A DNA stretch of 64,000 nucleotides from Hylemonella gracilis str. Niagara R (GCF_000600295.1 NZ_JEMG01000001.1:3663800-3727799); one strand, 5' to 3'; positions 1 to 7,041 are shown, counted from the stretch's first letter. Notes: a model not told the origin generated them from the letters alone. Numbers and translations are program-made.

Positions 1-87
1 GGTCCCGAAGCCGCCGATCAGCACGGTGGCACCGTCCTTCACGCCAGCCAGCGCGTCCGCCACCGTGGCGACGATCTTGTCGATCAT
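1..87 (-). CDS. pcaI: 3-oxoadipate (or 3-oxoacid) CoA-transferase subunit A, N-terminal fragment
   Basis: Only the first 29 codons are present; the gene runs off the left edge. The start ATG is at 85-87 on the minus strand. The fragment opens MIDKIVATVADAL and reaches the glycine-rich IGGFGT, which matches the N-terminus of class I CoA-transferase alpha subunits that move CoA from succinyl-CoA to 3-oxoadipate or acetoacetate. The divergent neighbour is an IclR regulator of the PcaR type, and a palindrome lies between them. This favours 3-oxoadipate CoA-transferase of the protocatechuate/beta-ketoadipate pathway, but a ketone-body CoA-transferase cannot be excluded from this fragment. Confidence 0.75.
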   Translation of the reverse strand, partial: MIDKIVATVADALAGVKDGATVLIGGFGT

Positions 88-145
88 GAAACTGCTCCTT
101 GTTTGCTTTGTTCGTCCAGGTTTGCCAGCGCACGCCAGTTCAAAT

Positions 146-177
146 ATGTTCGTATGTAGAACATTTGTTCGTATAAT
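146..177. promoter_or_regulatory. Palindromic operator and -10 box between pcaI-like gene and IclR regulator
   Basis: Seen directly: ATGTTCGTATGTAGAACAT at 146-164 is a perfect 6-bp inverted repeat with a 7-bp spacer. TGTTCGTAT recurs as a direct repeat at 147-155 and 166-174, 19 bp apart. A perfect TATAAT at 172-177 could be the -10 box of the regulator gene that starts at 211; no good -35 box is visible. IclR-family PcaR proteins are known to bind between their own gene and pca genes, so this is the inferred binding site for autoregulation and pca control. Confidence 0.55.
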
Positions 178-210
178 GAATTCTAGACCACCCACCCGCC
201 CTACCCCGTC

Positions 211-1020
211 ATGCCGCCTGTCCAGCCCGCGACACCTCCCGAGGCCCTGCGTCCCGGGGACAGTTATGTGCAATCCTTCGCGCGCGGACTGGAAGTCATC
301 CGCTCCTTCAGCGCGCAGGCCCCTGAACAGACGCTGAGCGAAGTGGCCGCGCGTGCCGGACTGACCCGCGCGGGCGCCCGCCGCATCCTGTTGACGCTGC
401 AGGCCCTGGGTTATGTGGACAGTGACGGCAAGCTGTTCCGCCTGACGGCGCGCATCCTCGACCTGGGTTTTGCCTATCTGTCGTCCATGCCCATCTGGAG
501 CCTGGCCGAACCGATCATGGAGGCCCTGGTGGAGGAAGCCAAGGAGTCCTGCTCCGCCGCCGTGCTGGACGGCACGGACATCGTCTACGTGCTGCGCGTG
601 CCCACCCACAAAATCATGCGCAACACCCTGGGCATAGGCTCGCGCCTGCCGGCCTACTGCACGTCCTTAGGCCGCGTGCTGCTGGCCGGGCTGGACGACG
701 AGGCGGTGCGACAGTGCCTCGAAGCCAGCCCGCCTCTCGCCCTGACCCGCCACACGACGACGGACCCGGACGCCCTGCTGGCCAAGATCCAGCAGGTGCG
801 CAAGCAGGGTTGGAGCCTGGTGAACCAGGAATTGGAGGAAGGCTTGCTGTCCCTGGCCGCGCCCATCCGTGACCGTGCGGGCCGCACCATCGCCGCGCTC
901 AATCTGAGCGGGCAGGTGAACCGCACCAGCGCCAAGGTCGCCCAGGAGCAGTTGCTGCCCCCGCTGCTGCGCGCCGCACAGACCCTGAGCGAGCGGCTGC
1001 GGCTGGGACAGACGGGATAA
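211..1020 (+). CDS. pcaR: IclR-family transcriptional regulator, PcaR-like
   Basis: A 269-residue protein of normal length for the family. An N-terminal winged helix-turn-helix (about residues 25-85, with a TLSEVAARAGLTRAGARRIL segment) is followed by the IclR effector-binding domain (about 100-260). The opening SFARGLEVIRSFS and the VLRVPTHKIMRNTLGIGSRL segment resemble beta-ketoadipate pathway regulators (PcaR, PobR, CatR). It is divergent from a CoA-transferase alpha-subunit gene, which supports control of 3-oxoadipate catabolism, probably in response to 3-oxoadipate. The symbol is by analogy; the true effector is not visible in sequence. Confidence 0.72.
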   Translation: MPPVQPATPPEALRPGDSYVQSFARGLEVIRSFSAQAPEQTLSEVAARAGLTRAGARRILLTLQALGYVDSDGKLFRLTARILDLGFAYLSSMPIWSLAEPIMEALVEEAKESCSAAVLDGTDIVYVLRVPTHKIMRNTLGIGSRLPAYCTSLGRVLLAGLDDEAVRQCLEASPPLALTRHTTTDPDALLAKIQQVRKQGWSLVNQELEEGLLSLAAPIRDRAGRTIAALNLSGQVNRTSAKVAQEQLLPPLLRAAQTLSERLRLGQTG

Positions 1021-1027
1021 TCCCCCC

Positions 1028-1489
1028 ATGTTCCAGCCCTCCCATGCCGACGTGCGCCGCTTCTTCTGCGCCGTCTACGCCAAGTCCCGCGCGGGCCAGC
1101 CGATGGAAGCCATCGAGCAACTCGCCAGCCAGTGGATCAACGAGCATCCCGAGTACCACGCCGACCTGGCCGATGCGGACGCCGCTGTCGCCAGGGTGTA
1201 CGAGGGCGGTTATGCCGCGCAGCCCGATGGCACGCACGGGGCGTCCATGAATCCCTTCCTGCACCTGTCCATGCACCTGTCCATCAGCGAGCAGAGCAGC
1301 ATCGACCAGCCGCGCGGGATCCGCCAGGCCGTGGAGCTGCTGACCGCGCGCCGACGCGATCTGCACGCCGCGCACCATGAGACCATGGACTGCCTGGGCA
1401 CCATGCTGTGGGAAAGCCAGCGCGCGGGCCGCGCGCCCGATGGGGACGCCTACATCGCCTGCGTGCAGCGCAAGGCGACCCGGGACTGA
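1028..1489 (+). CDS. DUF1841 family protein
   Basis: A 153-residue soluble protein that starts 7 bases after the upstream regulator stops, so the two may be co-transcribed. It opens with MFQPSHADVRRFFCAVYAK and has a conserved middle GASMNPFLHLSMHLSISEQ, both typical of the DUF1841 family common in beta- and gammaproteobacteria. No signal peptide or membrane segment is visible. The repeated HLSMHLS and AAHHETM histidines are conserved in the family, but no function is established. The gene ends just before a strong bidirectional terminator. Confidence 0.72.
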   Translation: MFQPSHADVRRFFCAVYAKSRAGQPMEAIEQLASQWINEHPEYHADLADADAAVARVYEGGYAAQPDGTHGASMNPFLHLSMHLSISEQSSIDQPRGIRQAVELLTARRRDLHAAHHETMDCLGTMLWESQRAGRAPDGDAYIACVQRKATRD

Positions 1490-1533
1490 AGCCACCTGCC
1501 GGCGTCGGCCTAGCTCAGCGTCAACGGGAAAAC

Positions 1534-1563
1534 AAAAAGCCGCTCGGTGAGCGGCTTTTTTTA
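1534..1563. terminator. Bidirectional intrinsic terminator between convergent genes
   Basis: A stem AGCCGCT / AGCGGCT with loop CGGTG is flanked by an A-run at 1534-1538 and a T-run from about 1556 to 1562. It can therefore terminate both the plus-strand DUF1841 transcript and the minus-strand cytochrome c4 transcript. Confidence 0.85.
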
Positions 1564-1579
1564 CGGGGCCACAAACGAC

Positions 1580-2260
1580 TCAACGGAAGCGGCTTTCCGG
1601 CACAGTTTTCATCTCACCCGGCAGGCTGCTGATGTAGTTGGCCAATTCCTTCAGCTCAGCGTTGCTGAACTGCTTGGCGATGCCACCCATCACGCCATTG
1701 GAACGGCCCCAGGTCGCGCGCGGCTCGATCTTGTAAGACTTGAGCGCGACAAAAAGGTAGTCCGCCGGCTGGCCCGCCACCTTGGGGTAGCTGCCATCGA
1801 TCGGCTTGGCGAAACCCTCGCCATGGCAGGAAATGCAGGCACCCTTGGTCAGCAATTCGGCCACCTTGGCCGAGGGAGCGGGCGCGGCCTTGGTGGCCAC
1901 AGGGAGGTTCTTACCGTGCTCGGCGTAATAGGCCGCCAGATCGGCGATGTCCTGCTCGCTCAGGCTCTCGGCGATGCCACGCATGGAGGGATGGCGGCGA
2001 TCACCCTTTTGGTAGGCGTTCAGCGCAGCCGCGATGTAGGCGGCGTTCTGACCCGAAATCATCGGCACCTGATAAACCTCGGGGAACGTGGCCTTGTAGC
2101 CCGGAATGCCGTGGCAACCGATGCACATGGCGTTCTTCTGCTCGCCCGCCTTGGCGTCACCCTTGATCCCTTGTGCGGAAGCGGAGGCAGCGGAGAATGC
2201 CGTCACGCCCGCGACAAGCAGGGAAGAGAGCGCCAGCGCCAAATTCTTGAGGTTCTTCAT
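1580..2260 (-). CDS. Periplasmic di-haem cytochrome c4
   Basis: The start is ATG at 2258-2260, giving 226 residues; an in-frame upstream extension has no secretion-signal logic and is not used. Residues 1-30 form a Sec signal peptide ending ASASAQ. Two haem-binding motifs follow: CIGCH (46-50) and CISCH (142-146), each in its own cytochrome c lobe. Candidate methionine ligands are in HPSMRGIA and NGVMGGIA. This is the family architecture of cytochrome c4, an electron carrier to terminal oxidases. A TATAAT -10 box reads toward the gene at 2303-2308. It is convergent with the DUF1841 gene. Confidence 0.88.
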   Translation of the reverse strand: MKNLKNLALALSSLLVAGVTAFSAASASAQGIKGDAKAGEQKNAMCIGCHGIPGYKATFPEVYQVPMISGQNAAYIAAALNAYQKGDRRHPSMRGIAESLSEQDIADLAAYYAEHGKNLPVATKAAPAPSAKVAELLTKGACISCHGEGFAKPIDGSYPKVAGQPADYLFVALKSYKIEPRATWGRSNGVMGGIAKQFSNAELKELANYISSLPGEMKTVPESRFR

Positions 2261-2402
2261 TTTGCGAGGACAATCAGCCTGTGGTTGAATCGATCGGCGG
2301 CGATTATATCTGCGGGCTCCGCGCCCGCATGCCAATTGCGGCTCCGGCGCCGCGCGCTCCGTCACGATTTCCCGGCTTGCCCCTTGCACCCATGACGCAC
2401 CC

Positions 2403-3245
2403 ATGAAATTCCAAGGCTCCAAGAACTACGTCGCCACGCCGGACTTGATGCTCGCCGTCAATGCCGCCATCACCCTGAAACGCCCCCTGCTGGTCAAGGG
2501 CGAACCCGGCACCGGCAAGACCCTGCTGGCCGAGGAAGCCGCCCAGGCGCTGGGACTGCCCCTGCTGGAATGGCACATCAAGAGCACGACCAAGGCCCAG
2601 CAGGGCCTGTACGAATACGACGCCGTCAGCCGCCTGCGTGACAGCCAGCTTGGCGATGAGAAGGTCAAGGACATCCACAATTACATCGTCAAGGGCGTGC
2701 TCTGGCAGGCGTTCACCGCCGAGCAGCCCGTGGCCCTGCTGATCGACGAGATCGACAAGGCCGACATCGAGTTCCCCAACGACCTGCTGCGTGAACTCGA
2801 CCGCATGGAGTTCTACTGCTATGAGACGCGCGAGCTGATCAAGGCCAAGCACCGCCCCTTGGTCTTCATCACCAGCAATAACGAGAAGGAGCTGCCCGAC
2901 GCCTTCCTGCGCCGTTGCTTCTTCCACTACATCAAGTTCCCCGACGCGGAAACGATGAAGCAGATCGTGGCCGTGCACTTCCCGAACCTCAAGCAGGATC
3001 TGCTGAGCGCCGCGCTCAAGACCTTTTTCGACCTGCGCAATCTGCCCGGCCTGAAGAAGAAACCCTCCACGTCGGAGCTGCTGGACTGGCTCAAGCTGCT
3101 GCTGGCCGAGGACATCCCCCTGGACGCCCTGCACAGCAGGGACGACAAGGTGGTCGTGCCGCCGCTGGCCGGCGCGCTGCTCAAGAACGAGCAGGACGTG
3201 AACCTGTTCGAAAAGCTCGTCTTCATGCAGCGCCACAACCGCTGA
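2403..3245 (+). CDS. MoxR-family AAA+ ATPase
   Basis: 280 residues. Walker A is GEPGTGKT (33-40), Walker B ALLIDEIDKAD (111-121), sensor-1 region VFITSNNEKELPDAFLRRC with the arginine-finger segment. MoxR ATPases act as chaperones that insert metals or cofactors, or mature protein complexes, together with a VWA-domain partner. Here the partner is the CoxE-like gene about 1 kb downstream. No clear Shine-Dalgarno precedes the ATG. The gene is divergent from cytochrome c4, but no functional link can be shown. Confidence 0.88.
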   Translation: MKFQGSKNYVATPDLMLAVNAAITLKRPLLVKGEPGTGKTLLAEEAAQALGLPLLEWHIKSTTKAQQGLYEYDAVSRLRDSQLGDEKVKDIHNYIVKGVLWQAFTAEQPVALLIDEIDKADIEFPNDLLRELDRMEFYCYETRELIKAKHRPLVFITSNNEKELPDAFLRRCFFHYIKFPDAETMKQIVAVHFPNLKQDLLSAALKTFFDLRNLPGLKKKPSTSELLDWLKLLLAEDIPLDALHSRDDKVVVPPLAGALLKNEQDVNLFEKLVFMQRHNR

Positions 3246-3350
3246 GCATGCCTCCGGTCCGGCCGCTCTGCACTGCGGCCCGGACCCCATCTGCGCGACG
3301 GCATCCAGATGCGCGACCACGCCCCCTCCACGATCAAAAGAAGGAAACCC

Positions 3351-3572
3351 ATGAGCCCCCAATTTCGCCAGGCATTCAAGGAAGGGCTGGCCGATGCCGC
3401 CGGGTTCGTCATCGGTGCCCTGGCCGGCTGGGGTCTGGGCCTGCTGCTCGGGCTGGACTTCTTCGCCACGCCCAACGCCTGGGGCTGGCGCGAGATCGCG
3501 GGTCTGGTCCTGATCGCCCTGGGCTGCGGCCTGGGCAAAACCGTGGCCCGCCGCTACATCGCCAGGCGCTGA
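3351..3572 (+). CDS. Small hydrophobic membrane protein, unknown function
   Basis: The start at 3351 is chosen because a GAAGGA ribosome binding site sits just before it; a longer reading from 3309 lacks one. The protein is 73 residues. An N-terminal amphipathic stretch (FKEGLADAAGF) is followed by two glycine-rich hydrophobic segments, roughly residues 15-34 and 46-62, suggesting an inner-membrane hairpin. The end is basic (ARRYIARR). I do not recognise a family. It lies between the MoxR ATPase and an acetyltransferase, in the same orientation, and may belong to the same transcript. Confidence 0.65.
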   Translation: MSPQFRQAFKEGLADAAGFVIGALAGWGLGLLLGLDFFATPNAWGWREIAGLVLIALGCGLGKTVARRYIARR

Positions 3573-3614
3573 AATCAGTCCATATATCTTTCATCTTCAG
3601 GAGCAACGAGCACC

Positions 3615-4244
3615 ATGGCTTTTGTCGACCCCGTGACCTTCCACGGCCTGCATGTCCGGCTGGAGCCGCTGGCCCAGCGCCACCACGACGACCTGGTGGA
3701 AGCCGTGCAGGACGGTGAACTCTGGAAGCTCTGGTACACCAGCGTGCCCACACCCGAAGGCATGAAGGCGGAGATCGACCGCCGGCTCGGCCTGCAGGCC
3801 CAGGGCAGCATGATGCCCTTCGCCGTCGTTCTGCCCGACGCGGCCTGGGCCGGTGACCTGGCCAACCGTGCCGTCGGCATGACCAGTTACATGCACATCG
3901 ACGCCACAAACCGGCGCGTCGAGATCGGCAGCACCTGGTACCGCCGCGCCGTGCAGCGCAGCCCCATCAACACCGAATGCAAGCGCCTGCTGCTGGCACA
4001 TGCCTTCGAGACGCTGGACTGCATCGCCGTGGAATTCCGCACCCACTGGTTCAACCAGGCCAGCCGCAACGCCATCGAACGCCTGGGCGCCAAGCTGGAC
4101 GGCGTGCTGCGCAGCCACCAGATCAATCCGCACCCGGACGCGAAGGGCACGTTGCGCGACACCTGCGTTTACAGCATCATCGCCAGCGAGTGGCCCGCCG
4201 CGCGCGCGCATCTGGACTATCAGTTGAGCAAGCCGCGCGGCTGA
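3615..4244 (+). CDS. GNAT-family N-acetyltransferase (RimJ/RimL type)
   Basis: 209 residues. The opening LHVRLEPLAQRHHDDL is the typical beta-1/alpha-1 of RimJ/RimL-like acetyltransferases (Acetyltransf_3). Later segments match the fold: VEIGSTWYRRAVQRSPINTECKR around 100-125, FRTHWFNQASRNAIERLGAK and a VYSIIASEWP end. Such proteins acetylate N-termini, antibiotics or small amines from acetyl-CoA; the substrate here is unknown. It lies between the MoxR and VWA genes in the same orientation, with short gaps on both sides. Confidence 0.82.
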   Translation: MAFVDPVTFHGLHVRLEPLAQRHHDDLVEAVQDGELWKLWYTSVPTPEGMKAEIDRRLGLQAQGSMMPFAVVLPDAAWAGDLANRAVGMTSYMHIDATNRRVEIGSTWYRRAVQRSPINTECKRLLLAHAFETLDCIAVEFRTHWFNQASRNAIERLGAKLDGVLRSHQINPHPDAKGTLRDTCVYSIIASEWPAARAHLDYQLSKPRG

Positions 4245-4281
4245 AGCCGCACACAGGCGAGACACGCCAGGAGGGCGAACC

Positions 4282-5484
4282 ATGCTCATCGACTTCTTCT
4301 ACACCCTGCGCGCGGCCAAGCTGCCGGTGTCGGTCAAGGAGTACCTGACGCTGCTGGAAGCGCTCAAGGTTGGCGTGATCGGCCCGGCGTCCCAGGGCGG
4401 TGAGGTCGGTGGTTACAAGGTCGATGACTTCTATTACCTGAGCCGAGCCACGCTGGTGAAGGACGAGAAGCACTACGACAAGTTCGACCGGGCCTTCTCG
4501 GCCTACTTCAAGGGCGTGGAGCTGCGCGCCGACTTCACCCAGCAAATTCCGCTGGAATGGCTGCGCAAGAACCTGGAACTCCACCTCAGCCCCGAAGAAA
4601 AAGCCGCCATCGAAAAGTTGGGCTGGGACGAGTTGATGGAAACGCTCAAGAAGCGTTTCGAGGAGCAGAAGGAGCGCCACGAGGGCGGCAGCAAGTGGAT
4701 CGGCACCGGCGGTACGTCTCCGTTCGGCGCCAACGGCTACAACCCGCAAGGCATACGCATCGGCCAGGAGAAAGGCCGAAACAAGAGTGCGGTCAAGGTC
4801 TGGGACCAGCGCGCCTACCAGGACTACGACGACACCCAAGAACTCGGCACGCGCAACATCAAGGTGGCCTTGCGGCGCTTGCGGCGCTTCGCGCGCGAGG
4901 GCAATGAGCTGGAGCTGGCGCTGGACGACACCATTCGCGCCACCGCCGCCAACGCGGGCTACCTCGACATCAAGCTGGTGCCCGAGCGCCACAACAACGT
5001 GAAGGTGCTGCTGCTCATGGACGTGGGCGGCACGATGGACGAGCACATCCAGCGCGTGGAAGAACTCTTCAGCGCGGCCAAGGCCGAGTTCAAGCACCTG
5101 GAGTTCTATTACTTCCACAACTGCGTCTACGACTACATGTGGAAGAACAACCGCCGCCGCTTCAGCGAGAAGTTCCCGACCTGGGACATCATCCGCAAGT
5201 ACAACAAGGACTACAAGCTCATCTTCGTCGGCGACGCGACCATGAGCCCCTATGAAATCGTCCAGCCCGGTGGCAGCGTCGAGTACTACAACGAAGAAGC
5301 CGGCGCGGAGTGGCTGCAGCGCTTGACCCAGGCCTACCCAAAGTTCGCGTGGATCAACCCCGAACCGCAAGGCGCCTGGCAATACCGCCAGAGTATTTCC
5401 ATCGTCCAGCAGTTGATGAACCAGCGCATGTACCCGCTGACCCTGCGCGGGCTGGAAGAAGCGATGCGCCTGCTCACGAAATGA
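4282..5484 (+). CDS. CoxE-like VWA-domain protein, MoxR partner
   Basis: 400 residues, soluble. The N-terminal half (FFYTLRAAKLPVSVKEYLTLLEAL) is typical of CoxE-like VWA proteins that pair with MoxR ATPases. The C-terminal half carries the VWA domain, beginning VKVLLLMDVGG at about 241-250 and including FVGDATMSPYEI. The metal-ion site is non-canonical: the DxSxS motif is replaced by DVGGT (247-251). A GGAGGGCGAAC-like ribosome binding stretch precedes the ATG. The likely role is target recruitment for MoxR-dependent complex maturation; the client is unknown. Confidence 0.82.
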   Translation: MLIDFFYTLRAAKLPVSVKEYLTLLEALKVGVIGPASQGGEVGGYKVDDFYYLSRATLVKDEKHYDKFDRAFSAYFKGVELRADFTQQIPLEWLRKNLELHLSPEEKAAIEKLGWDELMETLKKRFEEQKERHEGGSKWIGTGGTSPFGANGYNPQGIRIGQEKGRNKSAVKVWDQRAYQDYDDTQELGTRNIKVALRRLRRFAREGNELELALDDTIRATAANAGYLDIKLVPERHNNVKVLLLMDVGGTMDEHIQRVEELFSAAKAEFKHLEFYYFHNCVYDYMWKNNRRRFSEKFPTWDIIRKYNKDYKLIFVGDATMSPYEIVQPGGSVEYYNEEAGAEWLQRLTQAYPKFAWINPEPQGAWQYRQSISIVQQLMNQRMYPLTLRGLEEAMRLLTK

Positions 5485-5498
5485 TGGAGCGCCACCCG

Positions 5499-5522
5499 CC
5501 CTTCCCCCTTGAGGGGGAAGGG
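5499..5522. repeat. G/C-tract palindrome (CCCTTCCCCC/GGGGGAAGGG)
   Basis: A perfect 10-bp inverted repeat with a TTGA loop sits 15 bases after the VWA gene. It lacks a T-run, so it is not a standard terminator, though it could act as a transcript-end hairpin. It resembles the short C/G-tract palindromes scattered between genes in Comamonadaceae genomes (from memory). A related nested palindrome occurs at 58584-58618. Confidence 0.6.
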
Positions 5523-5551
5523 TTGGGATGGGGGTGAACTGATGCGGCCAT

Positions 5552-5596
5552 CGGCGGCGGAGGCAAAGGCCATAAAATGGCCTGCCTCCGCCGCCG
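5552..5596. repeat. Long palindrome overlapping the tRNA-Arg 5' end
   Basis: CGGCGGCGGAGGCA (5552-5565) and its exact complement TGCCTCCGCCGCCG (5583-5596) enclose an inner stem GGCCAT-AAA-ATGGCC (5568-5582), offset by an AA bulge. The right arm includes all seven bases of the 5' acceptor strand of tRNA-Arg(CCU). TAAAAT at 5573-5578, in the loop, could be the -10 box of the tRNA gene; I see no matching -35 box. Confidence 0.7.
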
Positions 5597-5664
5597 TAGT
5601 TCAATGGATAGAACGAGCGCCTCCTAAGCGCTAGATACAGGTTCGATTCCTGTCGGGGGCGCCA
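5590..5664 (+). tRNA. tRNA-Arg (anticodon CCU)
   Basis: The 75-nt cloverleaf includes the encoded CCA (5662-5664). D-stem GTTC/GAAC, anticodon stem AGCGC/GCGCT around loop CTCCTAA with anticodon CCT at 5623-5625, and T-stem ACAGG/CCTGT with loop TTCGATT are all intact. The acceptor stem GCCGCCG/CGGGGGC has one mismatch, G4 against G69 (5593 and 5657). The discriminator base is G. It decodes the rare AGG codon. The mismatch and the overlap with a palindrome are unusual; a GCCCCCG 5' strand would pair fully. Confidence 0.9.
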
Positions 5665-5691
5665 TGCCGACCCTCGCCACGCTGAACGCCC

Positions 5692-5931
5692 ATGAACCTT
5701 CAAGCTTCGAAATCGGACCACGGCCTGACCCTGCGCCTGCCTGAGGAGTTCGTGCGCCGCCATGGCCTGCAGGACGGTGCCATGCTCCAGGCCGAGATCG
5801 GCAAGGATGGCTCATTGACGCTCAAGCCAGCCGGTTGGGACCGTGCCGCCTTTGCCGCCGAACTCGATGCGGCGCGCGCGAGCTTGCCACCCAGCCGCGC
5901 CTCGCTGGAATCCTTGCGCGGCGCGGCCTGA
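5692..5931 (+). CDS. vapB: AbrB/MazE-fold antitoxin, VapB-like
   Basis: 79 residues. The N-terminal half, with LTLRLPEEFVRRHGLQDG and AEIGKDGSLTLKP, matches the swapped-hairpin AbrB/MazE DNA-binding fold of antitoxins. The C-terminal tail (FAAELDAARASLPPSRASLESLRG) is the expected toxin-wrapping segment. It ends 42 bases before a PIN-domain gene, the usual antitoxin-first order. No obvious Shine-Dalgarno lies before the ATG. It starts 28 bases after tRNA-Arg, so read-through from the tRNA promoter is possible. Confidence 0.75.
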   Translation: MNLQASKSDHGLTLRLPEEFVRRHGLQDGAMLQAEIGKDGSLTLKPAGWDRAAFAAELDAARASLPPSRASLESLRGAA

Positions 5932-5973
5932 GTCGCGCTGCAAGACCCTCTCACCCGACTTCCGACCGGCCCG

Positions 5974-6402
5974 ATGATCTACGTCGACACCACCGTCATA
6001 GCCGCCTTGCTGATGCAGGAGCCCAACAGCGCCGCCACCGCCACCTGGTACGCCGCGAGCAAGGATGAACTGGTCTCCAGCGTCTGGACCATGACCGAGT
6101 TCAGCCAGGTGCTAGGCTGGAAGCAACGCAGCCAGCAACTGAACGCCGACCAGGCACGCGCTGTCTGGGAGCGTTTTCAACGCCTGATCGGCAGCGACTT
6201 GCGCCTGTTGCCGGTGGACGCGCTGGATCATCACCGTGCCGCCCAGATGGCCCAAGACCCAGCGAGCCAGTTCGGCGCAGCCGAGGCCTTGCACCTGGCC
6301 TGCGCCGAACGCGCGGGTGCCAAGGGCGTGGCCACGCTCAACGAAGCCTTGGCCCGTCAGGCCCAGAAGCTCAAGCTCAAACCGGTGCCCCTCACGGCAT
6401 GA
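5974..6402 (+). CDS. vapC: PIN-domain ribonuclease toxin, VapC-like
   Basis: 142 residues, normal for VapC. Acidic active-site positions: D5 in MIYVDTTVIA, E42 in WTMTEFSQ, and E104 in GAAEALHLACAER (Asp is more usual there). The fourth position, normally Asp in a TxD motif, is Asn123 in VATLNEALA. PIN toxins cleave tRNA or rRNA when released from their antitoxin. The Asn may weaken Mg2+ binding, so activity should not be assumed. The gene follows the VapB-like gene in the same orientation. Confidence 0.78.
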   Translation: MIYVDTTVIAALLMQEPNSAATATWYAASKDELVSSVWTMTEFSQVLGWKQRSQQLNADQARAVWERFQRLIGSDLRLLPVDALDHHRAAQMAQDPASQFGAAEALHLACAERAGAKGVATLNEALARQAQKLKLKPVPLTA

Positions 6403-6717
6403 GCCCTGCAGGCCCTGGCCTGCACAGCACGCGCGCGGCGCCTCCCCTCGCGCTTTTTGTATCGACCCGTATCGGTCGTTCACATTGTCGACCCGAGGCC
6501 ACCCAACAGCCTCTGCTCGCCGATACAAAGCAACAAACCCATACAAATGGCGTGCAGCCAAACATGTTGCATCACAGCTGCATCCGGCACACTGCAAGCA
6601 CTGCCGCTCGCCATACGTCCGCATACGCACGGTTCAAACCTGGATCAGGTTATCCGCGCGACCTTCTGGACCCGAGTGGTGTCTTGTCATTGGGCGCAGC
6701 CAGTTCCTTTTCTCACC
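6403..6717. other. Non-coding stretch between vapC and the CsoR-like gene
   Basis: About 315 bases with no convincing gene; open frames here have low-complexity, implausible translations. A perfect hairpin TGCAGGCC-CT-GGCCTGCA lies at 6407-6424 and may mark the end of the vapBC transcript. The right part is less GC-rich than its surroundings and presumably holds the promoter of the downstream regulator, but I cannot pick confident -35/-10 boxes. Confidence 0.5.
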
Positions 6718-7041
6718 ATGTCCAGAACCGCCACCACTCCCCGGAAAACTGCCTCTGCTCGTAGCGCCGTCGCCGACATTCGCGCCGAGCATCAGAAGGA
6801 TGTGATCAATCGCCTGCGCCGGATCGAAGGCCAGGTCCGCGGCGTGATCGAGATGATCCAGTCCGAACGCAGCAACGAGGATCTGGCGCTGCAGATGTCC
6901 GCCGTGCGCAAGGCCATGGACAAGGCCTTCTACCGCATGATCGCCTGCCATGTGCAGGAGGCCATCGGCGCCAAGCAGAACGACCCGCGCGTGAAGAAGG
7001 AAATCGAGCGCGTCACGCGCCTGCTCGAGAAATTCGGCTGA
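6718..7041 (+). CDS. CsoR/RcnR/FrmR-family regulator with atypical sensor residues
   Basis: The ATG at 6718 gives 107 residues; an upstream in-frame extension to 6457 has no protein-like content. The all-helical DUF156 fold is recognisable from INRLRRIEGQVRGVIEMI and LALQMSAVRKAMDKAFYRM. In CsoR and FrmR a cysteine stands at the position of N53 here; it is absent. The helix-2 His is kept as H78, preceded by C77, but the second CsoR cysteine is also missing. It therefore probably does not sense Cu(I) by the classical Cys-His-Cys site. No metal transporter is adjacent. Confidence 0.8.
   Translation: MSRTATTPRKTASARSAVADIRAEHQKDVINRLRRIEGQVRGVIEMIQSERSNEDLALQMSAVRKAMDKAFYRMIACHVQEAIGAKQNDPRVKKEIERVTRLLEKFG

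Noticed and set aside
4177-5763. 528-codon minus-strand frame across the VWA gene and tRNA-Arg
   Set aside because: It runs antisense through a tRNA and a conserved VWA gene, so it cannot be a protein gene.
5664-6402. Integrated island at tRNA-Arg
   Set aside because: No integrase gene and no duplicated tRNA 3' end were seen within the window, so only the vapBC pair is noted.
6457-6717. In-frame N-terminal extension of the CsoR-like protein
   Set aside because: No homology-like content, no ribosome binding site, and CsoR-family proteins are about 90-110 residues.
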